64,000 nt of DNA from Opitutaceae bacterium (GTDB taxonomy: Bacteria > Verrucomicrobiota > Verrucomicrobiia > Opitutales > Opitutaceae). The stretch spans positions 1 to 64,000 of the forward strand of contig JAGYIG010000017.1 of NCBI GenBank assembly GCA_018402455.1. The letters run 5' to 3'. The notes beneath the pieces were generated by a model. The model did no database searches, had not been told where the DNA came from, and saw only the letters and a list, made by a program, of their open reading frames with translations. Of the stretch, positions 9,199 through 17,218 are shown piece by piece (position 1 is the stretch's first letter; every line of letters starts with the position of its first letter). The position numbers and the translations under genes are program-made.

Positions 9199-9327
9199 CC
9201 GTGTTTCCGAGATGGATTCAGGCGACGCTGCTGCCCCCGATCTCGCAAGCAGATTAACCGGATCGAATGCGGTCCCGCAGGCTTTTTACCGATTGTTTGA
9301 GAACGCGGGCTCAGCCAGCCTCCCGGG

Positions 9328-10116
9328 GTGGATCAAATAGAAACGGTTTATGAGGATGACCAAATGCTGGTGGTGAACAAGCCCCCGGGGTGGAGCATGA
9401 CCGCCAAGGCGGCCGGCAACCCGCGGGGGCCCCGACTGCTGGATCGGCTCACCGACACCCGGTCGACCGCTCTGATCCCGACCCACCGGCTCGACGACGA
9501 AATCGGCGGCCTGGCCGTGTTCGCGAAGTCCAAACCGGCCTTGGATTTCCTCAGCGGGGAGTTCCAAAGCAAACAGGCGGAACGCGTCTATCGCGGCTTC
9601 GTGGTGATTGCCCAGCCACACGAAATCGAGCGGGTGACGGATCTGCCCATCGTTCGGGATGCCGCCGGCTCCCTGCCGGACGCCTTTGCCGTCAACTTTG
9701 CGCTGGCTCCCGAGCAAGGGGAGCCGGGGAGGATGCACGTCTACCGCAAGAAAGGCGGCCGTCGGGCGGTCACGCAGTTTCGGGTTTTGGAAAAATTTGG
9801 CCGCTTTGTCTGGTTGGAGGCGCGCCCGGAAACCAACCGCGAAAAACAGGTGCAGGCTCACCTGGCGGCAGTGGGTGCTCCGGTGGTGGGCGATGACCTG
9901 CATGGTCTCCCGGAGGTGCCCCTGTTGCTTTCGCAGTTCAAGCGGGGCTACAAAGGCCGCGACGACGAACGGCCCCTGATTTCGGGAGTCGCGCTCCAAG
10001 CGAGTGCGCTCACCCTGCGCCACCCGGAGTCCCGCGAACCCCTCACTTGGGAGTTGCCTCTGCCGAAGTCGTTTGCGATCGCGCTGCGCCATCTCCGCAA
10101 GTTCGCCCGCCGCTAG
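9328..10116 (+). CDS. RluA-family RNA pseudouridine synthase
   Basis: The product is a 262-residue pseudouridine synthase that isomerises uridine in rRNA or tRNA. The family motif is at residues 53-60, HRLDDEIG, with Asp56 as catalytic residue. ARPETNREKQVQAHLAAVG and VVGDDLHG are the expected C-terminal motifs. No S4 domain precedes the catalytic domain. Two variations from the canonical HRLDxxTSG motif and the E-T-N-R-E-K sequence in place of R-T-H-Q set it apart from RluC/RluD, so the RNA target cannot be assigned. The start is a GTG at 9328. ThuA follows 75 bases later. Confidence 0.88.
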   Translation: MDQIETVYEDDQMLVVNKPPGWSMTAKAAGNPRGPRLLDRLTDTRSTALIPTHRLDDEIGGLAVFAKSKPALDFLSGEFQSKQAERVYRGFVVIAQPHEIERVTDLPIVRDAAGSLPDAFAVNFALAPEQGEPGRMHVYRKKGGRRAVTQFRVLEKFGRFVWLEARPETNREKQVQAHLAAVGAPVVGDDLHGLPEVPLLLSQFKRGYKGRDDERPLISGVALQASALTLRHPESREPLTWELPLPKSFAIALRHLRKFARR

Positions 10117-10191
10117 GTGGCGGGCGCGGATTCGTCGGGGCGAACTGCTTCCGGAGTTGCGTCGAATCGCCGCAGTTCAAAACGTGAAACC

Positions 10192-10914
10192 ATGCTGGAA
10201 AAAATTCGCGTCACCATTTGGAACGAGTATCGCCACGAGTTGGAAAGCCCTCAGGTCGCGGCGGTGTATCCGGATGGAATCCATGGCGCGCTGGCGGCGT
10301 TTTTGGGCGGGGTGGACGCATTCGAGATTCGCACGGCCACGCTCGACGAGCCGGAACATGGGCTGACCGAGGAGGTATTGGCCGAGACGGATGTCTTGAT
10401 ATGGTGGGGGCACAAAGCCCACGACGAGGTTGATGACGCGATCGCGGCGCGCGTTGCGGCGCGGGTGCACGCGGGAATGGGATTCATTGCGCTGCATTCG
10501 GCGCACTACGCGAAACCCTTCAAGTGCCTCATGGGCAGCACGTGTTCCCTGTGTTGGCGCGATGACGGCGAGAAGGAGCGGATCTGGACGGTGCGGCCTG
10601 CGCATCCCATCGCGGCGGGCGTGCCGACTCATTTCGAAATCGATCCGGAGGAAATGTATGGGGAACCCTTTGGCATTCCCGAACCCGACGAGCTGATCTT
10701 CATCTCGTGGTTTGCGGGAGGGGAGGTCTTTCGCTCCGGCGCGACCTGGCAACGCAGCCATGGCCGGGTGTTCTACTTCCGACCCGGTCACGAGACCTTT
10801 CCGACTTACGCCGATGCGAACGTGCAACGCGTCATTACCAATGCGGTTCGCTGGGCCCGTCCGACGGTCAACCTGCCCGATAGCGCGCCGCGAGCAGAGC
10901 GCTTGGAACCCTGA
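10192..10914 (+). CDS. ThuA-domain protein (trehalose-utilisation type)
   Basis: The product is a 240-residue protein with a ThuA (class I glutamine-amidotransferase-like) domain. Visible family features are an N-terminal strand with [41 protein letters not shown] (nucleophile-elbow-like turn), [10 protein letters not shown], and the [30 protein letters not shown]-terminal core, which is quoted here only in part by position (about residues 185-215). Such proteins act on sugars or sugar derivatives, but the reaction is not well defined. The ATG at 10192 gives the conserved N-terminus; the open frame upstream to 10117 encodes an unlikely extension. Confidence 0.9.
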   Translation: MLEKIRVTIWNEYRHELESPQVAAVYPDGIHGALAAFLGGVDAFEIRTATLDEPEHGLTEEVLAETDVLIWWGHKAHDEVDDAIAARVAARVHAGMGFIALHSAHYAKPFKCLMGSTCSLCWRDDGEKERIWTVRPAHPIAAGVPTHFEIDPEEMYGEPFGIPEPDELIFISWFAGGEVFRSGATWQRSHGRVFYFRPGHETFPTYADANVQRVITNAVRWARPTVNLPDSAPRAERLEP

Positions 10915-10916
10915 GG

Positions 10917-10942
10917 CGGGGCTTCGCTTGACGCCGCCCGGT
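10917..10942. repeat. REP-like hairpin with CTTGA loop, hybrid arms
   Basis: GGCTTCGCTTGACGCCGCC has one arm (GGCTTCG) of the hairpin type at about 36963-36981 and one arm (CGCCGCC) of the type at 37008-37026, around the same CTTGA loop. It lies directly after the ThuA stop codon, at a convergent gene junction, and looks like a recombined or decayed member of the same repeat family. Confidence 0.55.
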
Positions 10943-11028
10943 GGTGTCCTGCCGGCGACGTCCCCCTTGGGACCGGGGACGCAGACGGCGGTTTGAACCC
11001 GCATATTTCACCCTCGGTTGCTCAAGAA

Positions 11029-11099
11029 GTAGTGCGGTGCTTTAGCCCGCATTTGGAGCACGAGGGACATTCGAGTCGCGGGCTGAAGCACCGCGCTAC
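11029..11099. repeat. Long inverted repeat, 22-bp arms
   Basis: The arms 11029-11050 and 11078-11099 pair over 22 bp with two mismatches and enclose 27 bases. The arm consensus begins GTAGYGCGGTGCTT. It occupies the 359-base gap between ThuA and the MFS gene, where no coding frame is convincing. The rest of that gap (10943-11028 and 11100-11224) shows no feature I can name. Confidence 0.75.
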
Positions 11100-11224
11100 G
11101 GCGGACAGCCGTTGCCGTGGGCAGACCGGGCCGACATTCCCGTTGAGGGTGAGATATGCGGTTCTAACCCACGAGCCGTAGGGCCCGGCTGTTTTCCCGA
11201 TCATCCGACCCCAACGCCAACAAA

Positions 11225-11250
11225 AAACCCCGCCGAAGAGGGCGGGGTTT
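11225..11250 (-). terminator. Intrinsic terminator of the MFS gene
   Basis: AAACCCCGCC at 11225-11234 pairs perfectly with GGCGGGGTTT at 11241-11250. Read on the minus strand the hairpin is followed by a T run (the A run at 11222-11227). It lies 24 bases past the stop of the MFS gene. Confidence 0.85.
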
Positions 11251-11273
11251 GGGGTAACGAAATCAAGTTCGGC

Positions 11274-12491
11274 TCAGTGCGTGTGGGCGCCTTTTTCGTA
11301 TTTGCCGCGCATGGCGAAGAGGATGCCAAACGCGACGATTAGCACCACCGGGAACATGGTCATGTTCGACAGGGTGGCTTGGCCGGCGGCCAATTCGATG
11401 GCGGACTCGTCAGTCAGTCCGGCGGCGATAGCCCCGGCGCGATTGTCGTCGATCCACCCTCCGATGATCGGATTCCAGATCGAAACCGCAAACATGCCGG
11501 CTCCGCCCATCAGGGACATGCCGAGGGCACCGGTCTTGGGCTGATACTCGGAGATGAATCCGATCATGGTCGGCCAGAAGTAGCAGACGCCAATGGCAAA
11601 CACGATGATGGCCACGTAGATCATGCCACCGGTCACGGTGCTCAGCAGGTAGAGGCCCAAGGTCGTGAGGATGGCGGAAACCAACAGCACGCCGGAGGCG
11701 TGGAGCTTGTGCACCATGGGGCCGGCGAACTGGCGACCCACCGCCATGAGGCCGGTGGAGAGCGCGAGCAGCACCATGGGATGGGCGCCGGTCTCGTTGA
11801 GCACGCGGCCGACCCACTGTTGGGTGCCGAGTTCGGAGGTGGCCGTCAGCGTCATGCAGAACGCCATGAACAGGTAAAGGGGAGCGAAGAGGCTCTTAAT
11901 ATTGGTGGACGTGGAGGTCTCGATGTTTTCCGACTGCGGAAATTCGGCGGTGAAGATCATCCAGCCATAGATCACCGTGGGCACGAGCATCGTCGCGATC
12001 TGCATCTGCCAGCTCAATCCGGCGTTGGTCATGAAATACGAAATCAACGCCCCGATCACGATGCCCCCGGGGAACCACACGTGGAATTTGTTGAGCATGG
12101 TGGTCTGATTCTTCGGATACATGTCCGCGATGAGCGGATTGCAGGCCGCCTCCACGGAGCCGTTGGCGAATCCGATGAGGAAGGTGGAAATGATCAGACC
12201 CCAGAAACCACCGGCGGTGATCGTGAGGATCAGGCCCAACAGATGGCCGAAGAACGCGATATACATCAGATTGCGCGCCCCAAGGTAGTTGTAGAGCAAT
12301 CCGCCCACCATCATGGCGAGCGGAAATCCGAGAAAAGCCATGGAATTGACCCAGCCGAGTTGCAGATCGGTGAGGGCGAATTGAACGGAGAGTTCAGACA
12401 GCACGCCCGCGCGAATCGCGAACGTCATGGCGGTGACGATCAGCGAAATACAGCTGGCGGTGAACAGTTTGGAGGCATTGACGTTACTCAT
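11274..12491 (-). CDS. MFS transporter, 12-helix
   Basis: The product is a 405-residue major facilitator with twelve predicted helices. GGLLYNYLGARNLM is the loop 2-3 signature. FANGSVEAACNPLIADMYP in helix 4-5 resembles the sugar-permease-like subfamily often seen in Verrucomicrobiota and Bacteroidota. The substrate is not deducible; a sugar or sugar acid is likely. The ATG is preceded by a pyrimidine-only tract instead of a Shine-Dalgarno sequence. The C-terminus ends with a short His-containing tail. An intrinsic terminator follows. Confidence 0.88.
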   Translation of the reverse strand: MSNVNASKLFTASCISLIVTAMTFAIRAGVLSELSVQFALTDLQLGWVNSMAFLGFPLAMMVGGLLYNYLGARNLMYIAFFGHLLGLILTITAGGFWGLIISTFLIGFANGSVEAACNPLIADMYPKNQTTMLNKFHVWFPGGIVIGALISYFMTNAGLSWQMQIATMLVPTVIYGWMIFTAEFPQSENIETSTSTNIKSLFAPLYLFMAFCMTLTATSELGTQQWVGRVLNETGAHPMVLLALSTGLMAVGRQFAGPMVHKLHASGVLLVSAILTTLGLYLLSTVTGGMIYVAIIVFAIGVCYFWPTMIGFISEYQPKTGALGMSLMGGAGMFAVSIWNPIIGGWIDDNRAGAIAAGLTDESAIELAAGQATLSNMTMFPVVLIVAFGILFAMRGKYEKGAHTH

Positions 12492-12537
12492 AGGAGAGGG
12501 GAGAGGAGAGCCTGGACCGGTTCATCCAAACGGAATC

Positions 12538-12568
12538 GGGAGGGGAAGGCAGGGGAGGGGTGGAGGGG
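12538..12568 (+). other. G-run tract with quadruplex-forming pattern
   Basis: Five runs of three or four G are separated by 1-6 bases in the leader of the MFS gene, on the strand opposite its mRNA. The matching mRNA stretch is C/U-rich and sits 47-77 bases upstream of the start codon. The rest of the 12492-12706 gap shows short inverted repeats but no recognised riboswitch. Confidence 0.45.
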
Positions 12569-12706
12569 TTAGCAGTTTTGCCGGGTCCACGCGTTGGGAC
12601 GCGGGGGGCGTAATGAGCCCTCAGCAAAAGGGAAAGATCAGGCGGGGCGAGGCAGAAATCACCCTTTGCCCCACTGCCGTTGAGCCGGCGCGTCGGCCGC
12701 CTCTCG

Positions 12707-13654
12707 TCAGCTGAGATGATCCCGCTGGGGTGGGCGGTCAAAATCCAGTTCGGGGCCGAGGGGCACGATCCCGGTCGGATTGATTTCGGGATGCGTCGCG
12801 TAGTAGTGCCGTTTGATATGATCCATTCGCACGGTGCCCGCCACTCCCGGCATTTGATAGATGTCGCGTAGGTAGCCGCTCAAATTCGGGTAGTCCACGA
12901 TCCGCTGGCGGTTGCATTTGAAATGGCCAAAGTAAACCGCGTCGAAGCGAACGAGCGTCGCGAACAAACGGATGTCGGCTTTGCTCAAACTCTCGCCGAC
13001 CAAGAACCGTTGGCTTGCTAAGCGCCCATCAAGGGCATCCAACGTCGTAAACAACGCGGTAAACGCCTCTTCGTAGGCCGTCTGGCTGGTGGCGAATCCC
13101 GCGCGGTAGACGCCATTGTTCACCGTCTCGTAGACTTCGGCATTTAACCGATCGATGTCATCGCGATGCGGGGCGGGGTAGAGTTCGAGCTCTGGGTTAT
13201 CGGCGACGGCGTTGAGCTCGGTGTTCAACATGCGCAGCAAATCGTCATCGGAATTGGTCACGATGTGATGCTGCTTTTTGTCCCACAACACCGGCACCGT
13301 AACGCGTCCATTGTAGTCCGCGTCGCTGGCCCGATAGGCCTCGCTCAGGTAACTGAATCCATTGATGGGATCACGGGAAAACCCATCTCCATCTCGAAAG
13401 GCCCAACCCTTCTCGTCTCGCCCGAGATCGACGGCGGTCATGCCGATGGCCGATTCCAATCCCTTCAGCTTGCGGGCAATGATGATGCGGTGGGCCCACG
13501 GACATGCCGAGCAGACATACAGGTGATACCGCTCAGATTCCGCGGGATAGTCCGTAGAACCGTCGGCTCGCACCCAGTCCCGAAAGGCATCTTCCTGGCG
13601 TTCGAAGTTGCCGTCTTTGGATTGTTCGTCGGGGAACTCGGCGTTCGGTGACAC
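12707..13654 (-). CDS. Glutathionyl-hydroquinone reductase (YqjG/ECM4 family)
   Basis: The product is a 315-residue Xi-class glutathione transferase that reduces glutathionyl-hydroquinones in the cytoplasm. The thioredoxin-like N-terminal domain contains YVCSACPWAHR with catalytic Cys51. The region ADYNGRVTVPVLWDKKQHHIVTNSDD holds the family Ser/Asp glutathione contacts and is given here by position (about residues 112-138). The C-terminal helical domain has LVGESLSKADIRLFATLVRFD and YPNLSGYLRDIYQ. Length matches the family. It has no adjacent glutathione gene. It is followed, upstream on the same strand, by the TPR gene with only 4 bases between the two frames. Confidence 0.93.
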   Translation of the reverse strand: MSPNAEFPDEQSKDGNFERQEDAFRDWVRADGSTDYPAESERYHLYVCSACPWAHRIIIARKLKGLESAIGMTAVDLGRDEKGWAFRDGDGFSRDPINGFSYLSEAYRASDADYNGRVTVPVLWDKKQHHIVTNSDDDLLRMLNTELNAVADNPELELYPAPHRDDIDRLNAEVYETVNNGVYRAGFATSQTAYEEAFTALFTTLDALDGRLASQRFLVGESLSKADIRLFATLVRFDAVYFGHFKCNRQRIVDYPNLSGYLRDIYQMPGVAGTVRMDHIKRHYYATHPEINPTGIVPLGPELDFDRPPQRDHLS

Positions 13655-13658
13655 GGGC

Positions 13659-14432
13659 TTAGCTTAACTCTGCCAAAGCGCTCTCGGCGCGACTTTTGGC
13701 GGCATCATCGTGTTTTTCACGGGAGGGCATGCTGAGACCCTGCGCAAAATTTTTACGGGCCAATTCGATCTCGCCCGCGGCGGCGTAGGCGAAGCCAAGC
13801 TCGAGATAGTGGCTCAGGCCGCTGGGATCGAGTTCGGTCGCTTTCTTTAGATGGAAAATGGCCTCCTCGACCGAGGCTTCGGGCAATCCGCCGTAAAGCA
13901 TCTTGGTGAAAAATCGTGCGATGGCGCCGAGTGAATCGACTTCCCGGTGCCAGCGGCCGAGCACGTGATGCGCCCACGCGTAGTCGGGATCGAGTTCGAT
14001 TGCCCGGAGGGCATTAGCTTTGATGTCACGAGCGGCTTCGACTTTGGCTTTGTTACTCCCCAGGGTGGCAATTTTACCCTTTGTGATCGCGACGGAGAGC
14101 ACGTTGATTGGATCCTCGGGATTGAGTTCTACGGCCCGTTTGGAATAGGTCAGCGCCTGGTCGAGAAGCTCACGCTGGCGGTCTTCGTCGCGGGTATCGA
14201 CGGTCGAGTCAGAGTATTGGCGGGCGATTTTCTGCATCACCTTCGCATTGTTGGGCGCGAGTTCTTCGACTTGCAGGAAGAGTCCGAGCGCATTGTTGGT
14301 GCGCAGGTCCTGCTCGGCTTCGACCGCACGATCATAGAGCGCCGCCGCCTCGCCTTCGAGCCCAGCCTCATGGTCTGCGGCGATGAGCGGTAGCGCGAAA
14401 ATGAGGATAAACAGGGCGGCAATATTTTTCAT
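13659..14432 (-). CDS. Exported TPR protein resembling RMDN (regulator of microtubule dynamics) proteins
   Basis: The product has 257 residues. It begins with a signal peptide (MKNIAALFILIFALPLIAA), then a helical repeat array: ALTYSKRAVELNPEDPIN, ANALRAIELDPDYAWAHHVLGRWHREV, FFTKMLYGGLPEASVEEAIFHLKKATELDPSGLSHYLELGFAYAAAGE (cited by position, about 165-215). The HHVLGRWH and LYGGLPEASVEEA stretches recall eukaryotic RMDN proteins and their bacterial relatives. The role is unknown. ATG 14432 was chosen because the signal peptide starts there. Confidence 0.75.
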   Translation of the reverse strand: MKNIAALFILIFALPLIAADHEAGLEGEAAALYDRAVEAEQDLRTNNALGLFLQVEELAPNNAKVMQKIARQYSDSTVDTRDEDRQRELLDQALTYSKRAVELNPEDPINVLSVAITKGKIATLGSNKAKVEAARDIKANALRAIELDPDYAWAHHVLGRWHREVDSLGAIARFFTKMLYGGLPEASVEEAIFHLKKATELDPSGLSHYLELGFAYAAAGEIELARKNFAQGLSMPSREKHDDAAKSRAESALAELS

Positions 14433-14499
14433 AGTGACGGGGTTTGGGGCTTCACGAACCGGTAGTGGCTGACCAGCCACCCTCGCCGCGTTGATTCTG

Positions 14500-15453
14500 T
14501 CAAAAAATCAAGGCACAGCTCATGTAGAACACGCGCCAGTAGACCCACCATTTGGTCACTTGGTCCTCGCCATAAGTTTCGGCGAACAGTGGTTCGATTT
14601 CCGCGCGGTGCCGGTCCATGTTTTCCAGCCAGTGTTCCGCGGTCTGTTGGTAGTGACGGCCGTTGACCTGCCAGTCTGCCTCCAAACGGAGATCGTCCTG
14701 AAACTTCGCCAACAGGTCGTGGGCCGGCATCTGGCCGCCCGTGAAAAAGTAGCGGGCCATCCAGTCGGTGTCATCCTGCGGCACGAAGTGGTAGGAGTAG
14801 TGCCGGTGGGTGAAAATGTGCACGAACAGCTTGCCTCCCGGTTTGAGCCAGCGAGCCACCCGGCCGAGGAGCAGCTGGTAGTTTTTCATATGCTCAAACA
14901 TCTCGATGGAGATCACGCGGTCGAAGGACTCGGCCTGAATGTCGAAGTCATTCATGTCCGCGGTGATGATGGAAACGTTGCTGAGTCCGCGCTCCGCGGC
15001 CTGCGCGTCGATGTGCGCCTTCTGCGTGCGGGAGTTGGAGACCGCGGTGATCCGGGAATTCGGAAAACGGGCCGCGAGGTAAAGGGTGATGGAGCCCCAA
15101 CCGCAGCCCAGTTCCAGGATGTCCTGGCCATCGACGAACTCACCGCGCTCGGCGTAGAGGTCGAGCATGGCGGTTTCGGCTTCGCCGAGCGTCTCCTGGC
15201 CGGTTTCGTAATAACACCCCGAGTATTTCAACCGCGGGCCGAGGCAGTATTGGTAGAATGAGGTGGGCACTTCGTAGTGCTGTTCATTGGCGGCGGCGGT
15301 TTGCTCGGCGATGCCGCGTTGCTTGAGATCAGCCACGTAGGCCGCGGCATCGTAACCGGCTTCATCGCGCAAGCGTTGCCGCAGCAACCGACGAATGCCG
15401 GTACGAATGGCGAAGTCGGGCAGAACGTTCTTTTCCAGCAGGGCGTCGATCAT
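14500..15453 (-). CDS. Cfa-like SAM-dependent methyltransferase, second paralogue of the cluster
   Basis: The product is a 317-residue class I methyltransferase of the cyclopropane-fatty-acid-synthase superfamily. It has the HYEVPTSFYQYCLGPRLKYS segment (residues 59-78), SAM-binding LELGCGWGS at 113-121, ADMNDFD and ISIEMFEHMKNY. It lacks the N-terminal domain of true Cfa, as coclaurine-N-methyltransferase-like members do. It is the last gene of the lipid cluster, and its ATG overlaps the DUF1295 stop by four bases (ATGA). A methyl transfer to an unsaturated acyl chain or a lipid headgroup is plausible; the substrate is not shown. Confidence 0.85.
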   Translation of the reverse strand: MIDALLEKNVLPDFAIRTGIRRLLRQRLRDEAGYDAAAYVADLKQRGIAEQTAAANEQHYEVPTSFYQYCLGPRLKYSGCYYETGQETLGEAETAMLDLYAERGEFVDGQDILELGCGWGSITLYLAARFPNSRITAVSNSRTQKAHIDAQAAERGLSNVSIITADMNDFDIQAESFDRVISIEMFEHMKNYQLLLGRVARWLKPGGKLFVHIFTHRHYSYHFVPQDDTDWMARYFFTGGQMPAHDLLAKFQDDLRLEADWQVNGRHYQQTAEHWLENMDRHRAEIEPLFAETYGEDQVTKWWVYWRVFYMSCALIF

Positions 15454-16247
15454 GAGGCAGGGGAATTACGGGGCGGACCGGGGAAAAACTCGTTGGTGGT
15501 GCGTTGGTATTCGCGAAACCGGTCACCCTTGGATTTCAGTGAGGATGCCTCCGCCATCGGCACCCCGGTCTTGTGGCGCAGCAGGTAATAGATCGAGGCG
15601 GGGGCGATGAGTCCAATCCAGCCGTAGGTGGAGCCCAGCGCGAACACTCCGAATCCCACCCAAATGCACCACTCAAAGAAGTAGTTCGGGTGACGGCTGT
15701 AGCGCCAAAATCCGACGTTGCAGACCTGACCCTGATTTTCGGATTTGCGCCGAAAGGCGGCGAGCTGTCCATCCGCCAGGGCCTCGCCGCTCAGCGCGAG
15801 GAACACGATTGCCGTGCCGAGGATTTCCCAAGTCGAAAAGGCGGTCACCGGATTGTAAGTCGGGAAGATGAATGGCAGGCCGAGAAGCACGACAGTCAGC
15901 GCCTGCAACAAAAAGAATCCAAACATCATCGGCCCAAAATTGGCCTTCCAGTCCTCCCGCAACTGCGCGTAGCGGCTGTCTTCTTCGGGGTGGTGGGACG
16001 AGACCCGGCGGTAGAGGTGGGAGCCGAGACGAATGCTCCACGCGCTGGCCAGCGACGCGATCACCAGTTGTCGCATGCTCCAGCCGGTCGCATTGAGGGC
16101 AAAAAACCAGGCCAGCGGCACGAAGCTGAACGACCAGACCACGTCGACGAAACCGTAATTATTCAACCGCCGGCAGACCAAATAGGTGATGCTGAAGATC
16201 ACGACCATCAGGCCCAAGGCCGCGGCCAGTGCGAGGGGAAGACTCAT
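15450..16247 (-). CDS. DUF1295 membrane protein (steroid 5-alpha-reductase-like)
   Basis: The product is a 265-residue polytopic membrane protein of the DUF1295 family. It has about six helices, the SAWSIRLGSHLYRR segment, and the signature GLWRYSRHPNYFFEW-like region (here GFWRYSRHPNYFFEWCIW), typical of the steroid reductase/isoprenylcysteine-methyltransferase fold that binds NADPH or SAM at the membrane. The C-terminus ends in KSKGDRFREYQRTTNEFFP. It overlaps both neighbours by four bases (ATGA). In this cluster it could be the reductase that saturates a methylene intermediate, which is inference. Confidence 0.88.
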   Translation of the reverse strand: MSLPLALAAALGLMVVIFSITYLVCRRLNNYGFVDVVWSFSFVPLAWFFALNATGWSMRQLVIASLASAWSIRLGSHLYRRVSSHHPEEDSRYAQLREDWKANFGPMMFGFFLLQALTVVLLGLPFIFPTYNPVTAFSTWEILGTAIVFLALSGEALADGQLAAFRRKSENQGQVCNVGFWRYSRHPNYFFEWCIWVGFGVFALGSTYGWIGLIAPASIYYLLRHKTGVPMAEASSLKSKGDRFREYQRTTNEFFPGPPRNSPAS

Positions 16248-16771
16248 GACGTGACGGGGACGGGACGAAGGCGGGCCAGCCGGGTGATCACGGGCCGGAG
16301 TGAAAAGGTGACCACGGCGAAGAGCAGCGGCGCCGTGAGGATCCACGCGGTGAAGGCATGCACGCCGGCCCAACCAAATTTAGCGAGAAACTCCAGCAGC
16401 GAGAGCTCGGCGAAACTGGTCAGCATCTCGGTCACGGAAAACGGATCTCCGGTAGCCCCCCAGACGATCTCGCCTCCTTTGACGTAGACGAGAATCATGA
16501 TCAGCTGCACCGGTCCGAGCAGTTGGTTGAGGACCTGCAGGATCGGTTGGTTCAGTCGCCAGACGATGCCCACGCCGAGGTTGAGCAAGGAAGTAAACCC
16601 GAGGAAGGGGAAGAGGGAGCACACGGTGCCCACGCCGAGGGTCGCCGCAATTTTCCGGGGCGTCACTCCTTGGGTGAGTTGCTGCTTGATGGGCCCCACC
16701 AGCCGCCGCTGCCAGAAGCTCTGCGGAACCGGGGGGACGTCGGAAGAGGATTCGGCCGTGGTGGCACTCAT
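16244..16771 (-). CDS. DUF2062 membrane protein
   Basis: The product is a 175-residue protein with three or four membrane helices. GVTPRKIAATLGVGTVCSLFP (about residues 35-55) and the LNQPILQVLNQLLGPVQL stretch match the DUF2062 pattern (an amphipathic start, a Gly-rich helix, then a P/G hinge). The function is unknown; other DUF2062 proteins sit beside lipid or glycan genes. Start and stop both overlap neighbours by ATGA, so it is translationally coupled to DUF1475 and DUF1295. Confidence 0.82.
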   Translation of the reverse strand: MSATTAESSSDVPPVPQSFWQRRLVGPIKQQLTQGVTPRKIAATLGVGTVCSLFPFLGFTSLLNLGVGIVWRLNQPILQVLNQLLGPVQLIMILVYVKGGEIVWGATGDPFSVTEMLTSFAELSLLEFLAKFGWAGVHAFTAWILTAPLLFAVVTFSLRPVITRLARLRPVPVTS

Positions 16772-17184
16772 GAGGTTAACAGAGGACCGGCGCCCAGCGC
16801 ATACGCGATGACCCCGAACACCACCAGCCCGATGGGGAGGGCGACTTTGCCTTCGCGGCGCTGCGTGAAGACCTCGCCCAAGCGGTCGATGTGATCGATC
16901 CGGAAAAGTTCGATGACCATGTAGATGGCCATCGCGAAGTTGCCCCACATGAGCACCACGAACAACCAGAGTCCCCGTGCGCCGAGGGACTGCTCCTTCC
17001 ACGCCACCCACACGTAGAACGTGATGAAGGCAAAGTAGGCATCGAACAGCGTGGTGATGAACCACGGGTTCATGAACACCTCACGCGGGATGCCGAAGAT
17101 GGGCTGCGCCATACTCGCCCAGACAATGAGCGAGGACATGGCGACGAAGATGCCGATGAAGAGAATACGGAGCAGCCAGAGCAT
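16768..17184 (-). CDS. DUF1475-like membrane protein
   Basis: The product is a 138-residue protein with four hydrophobic helices. The core NPWFITTLFDAYFAFITFYV and the WKEQSLGARGLWLFVVLMWG stretch resemble DUF1475, a family best known from plants. The function is unknown. It starts 35 bases after the Cfa stop and its start is preceded by a C/U tract. Its stop overlaps the DUF2062 start (ATGA). Confidence 0.72.
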   Translation of the reverse strand: MLWLLRILFIGIFVAMSSLIVWASMAQPIFGIPREVFMNPWFITTLFDAYFAFITFYVWVAWKEQSLGARGLWLFVVLMWGNFAMAIYMVIELFRIDHIDRLGEVFTQRREGKVALPIGLVVFGVIAYALGAGPLLTS

Positions 17185-17218
17185 GGGGGGAGAGGGGCGA
17201 GATTAGTTAAAGCCGGGA

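Noticed and set aside
7507-9300. A 597-codon plus-strand open frame opposite the GH3 gene
   Set aside because: Its composition (His/Gly/Pro/Arg-rich, no domain) is typical of an antisense shadow of high-GC coding DNA.
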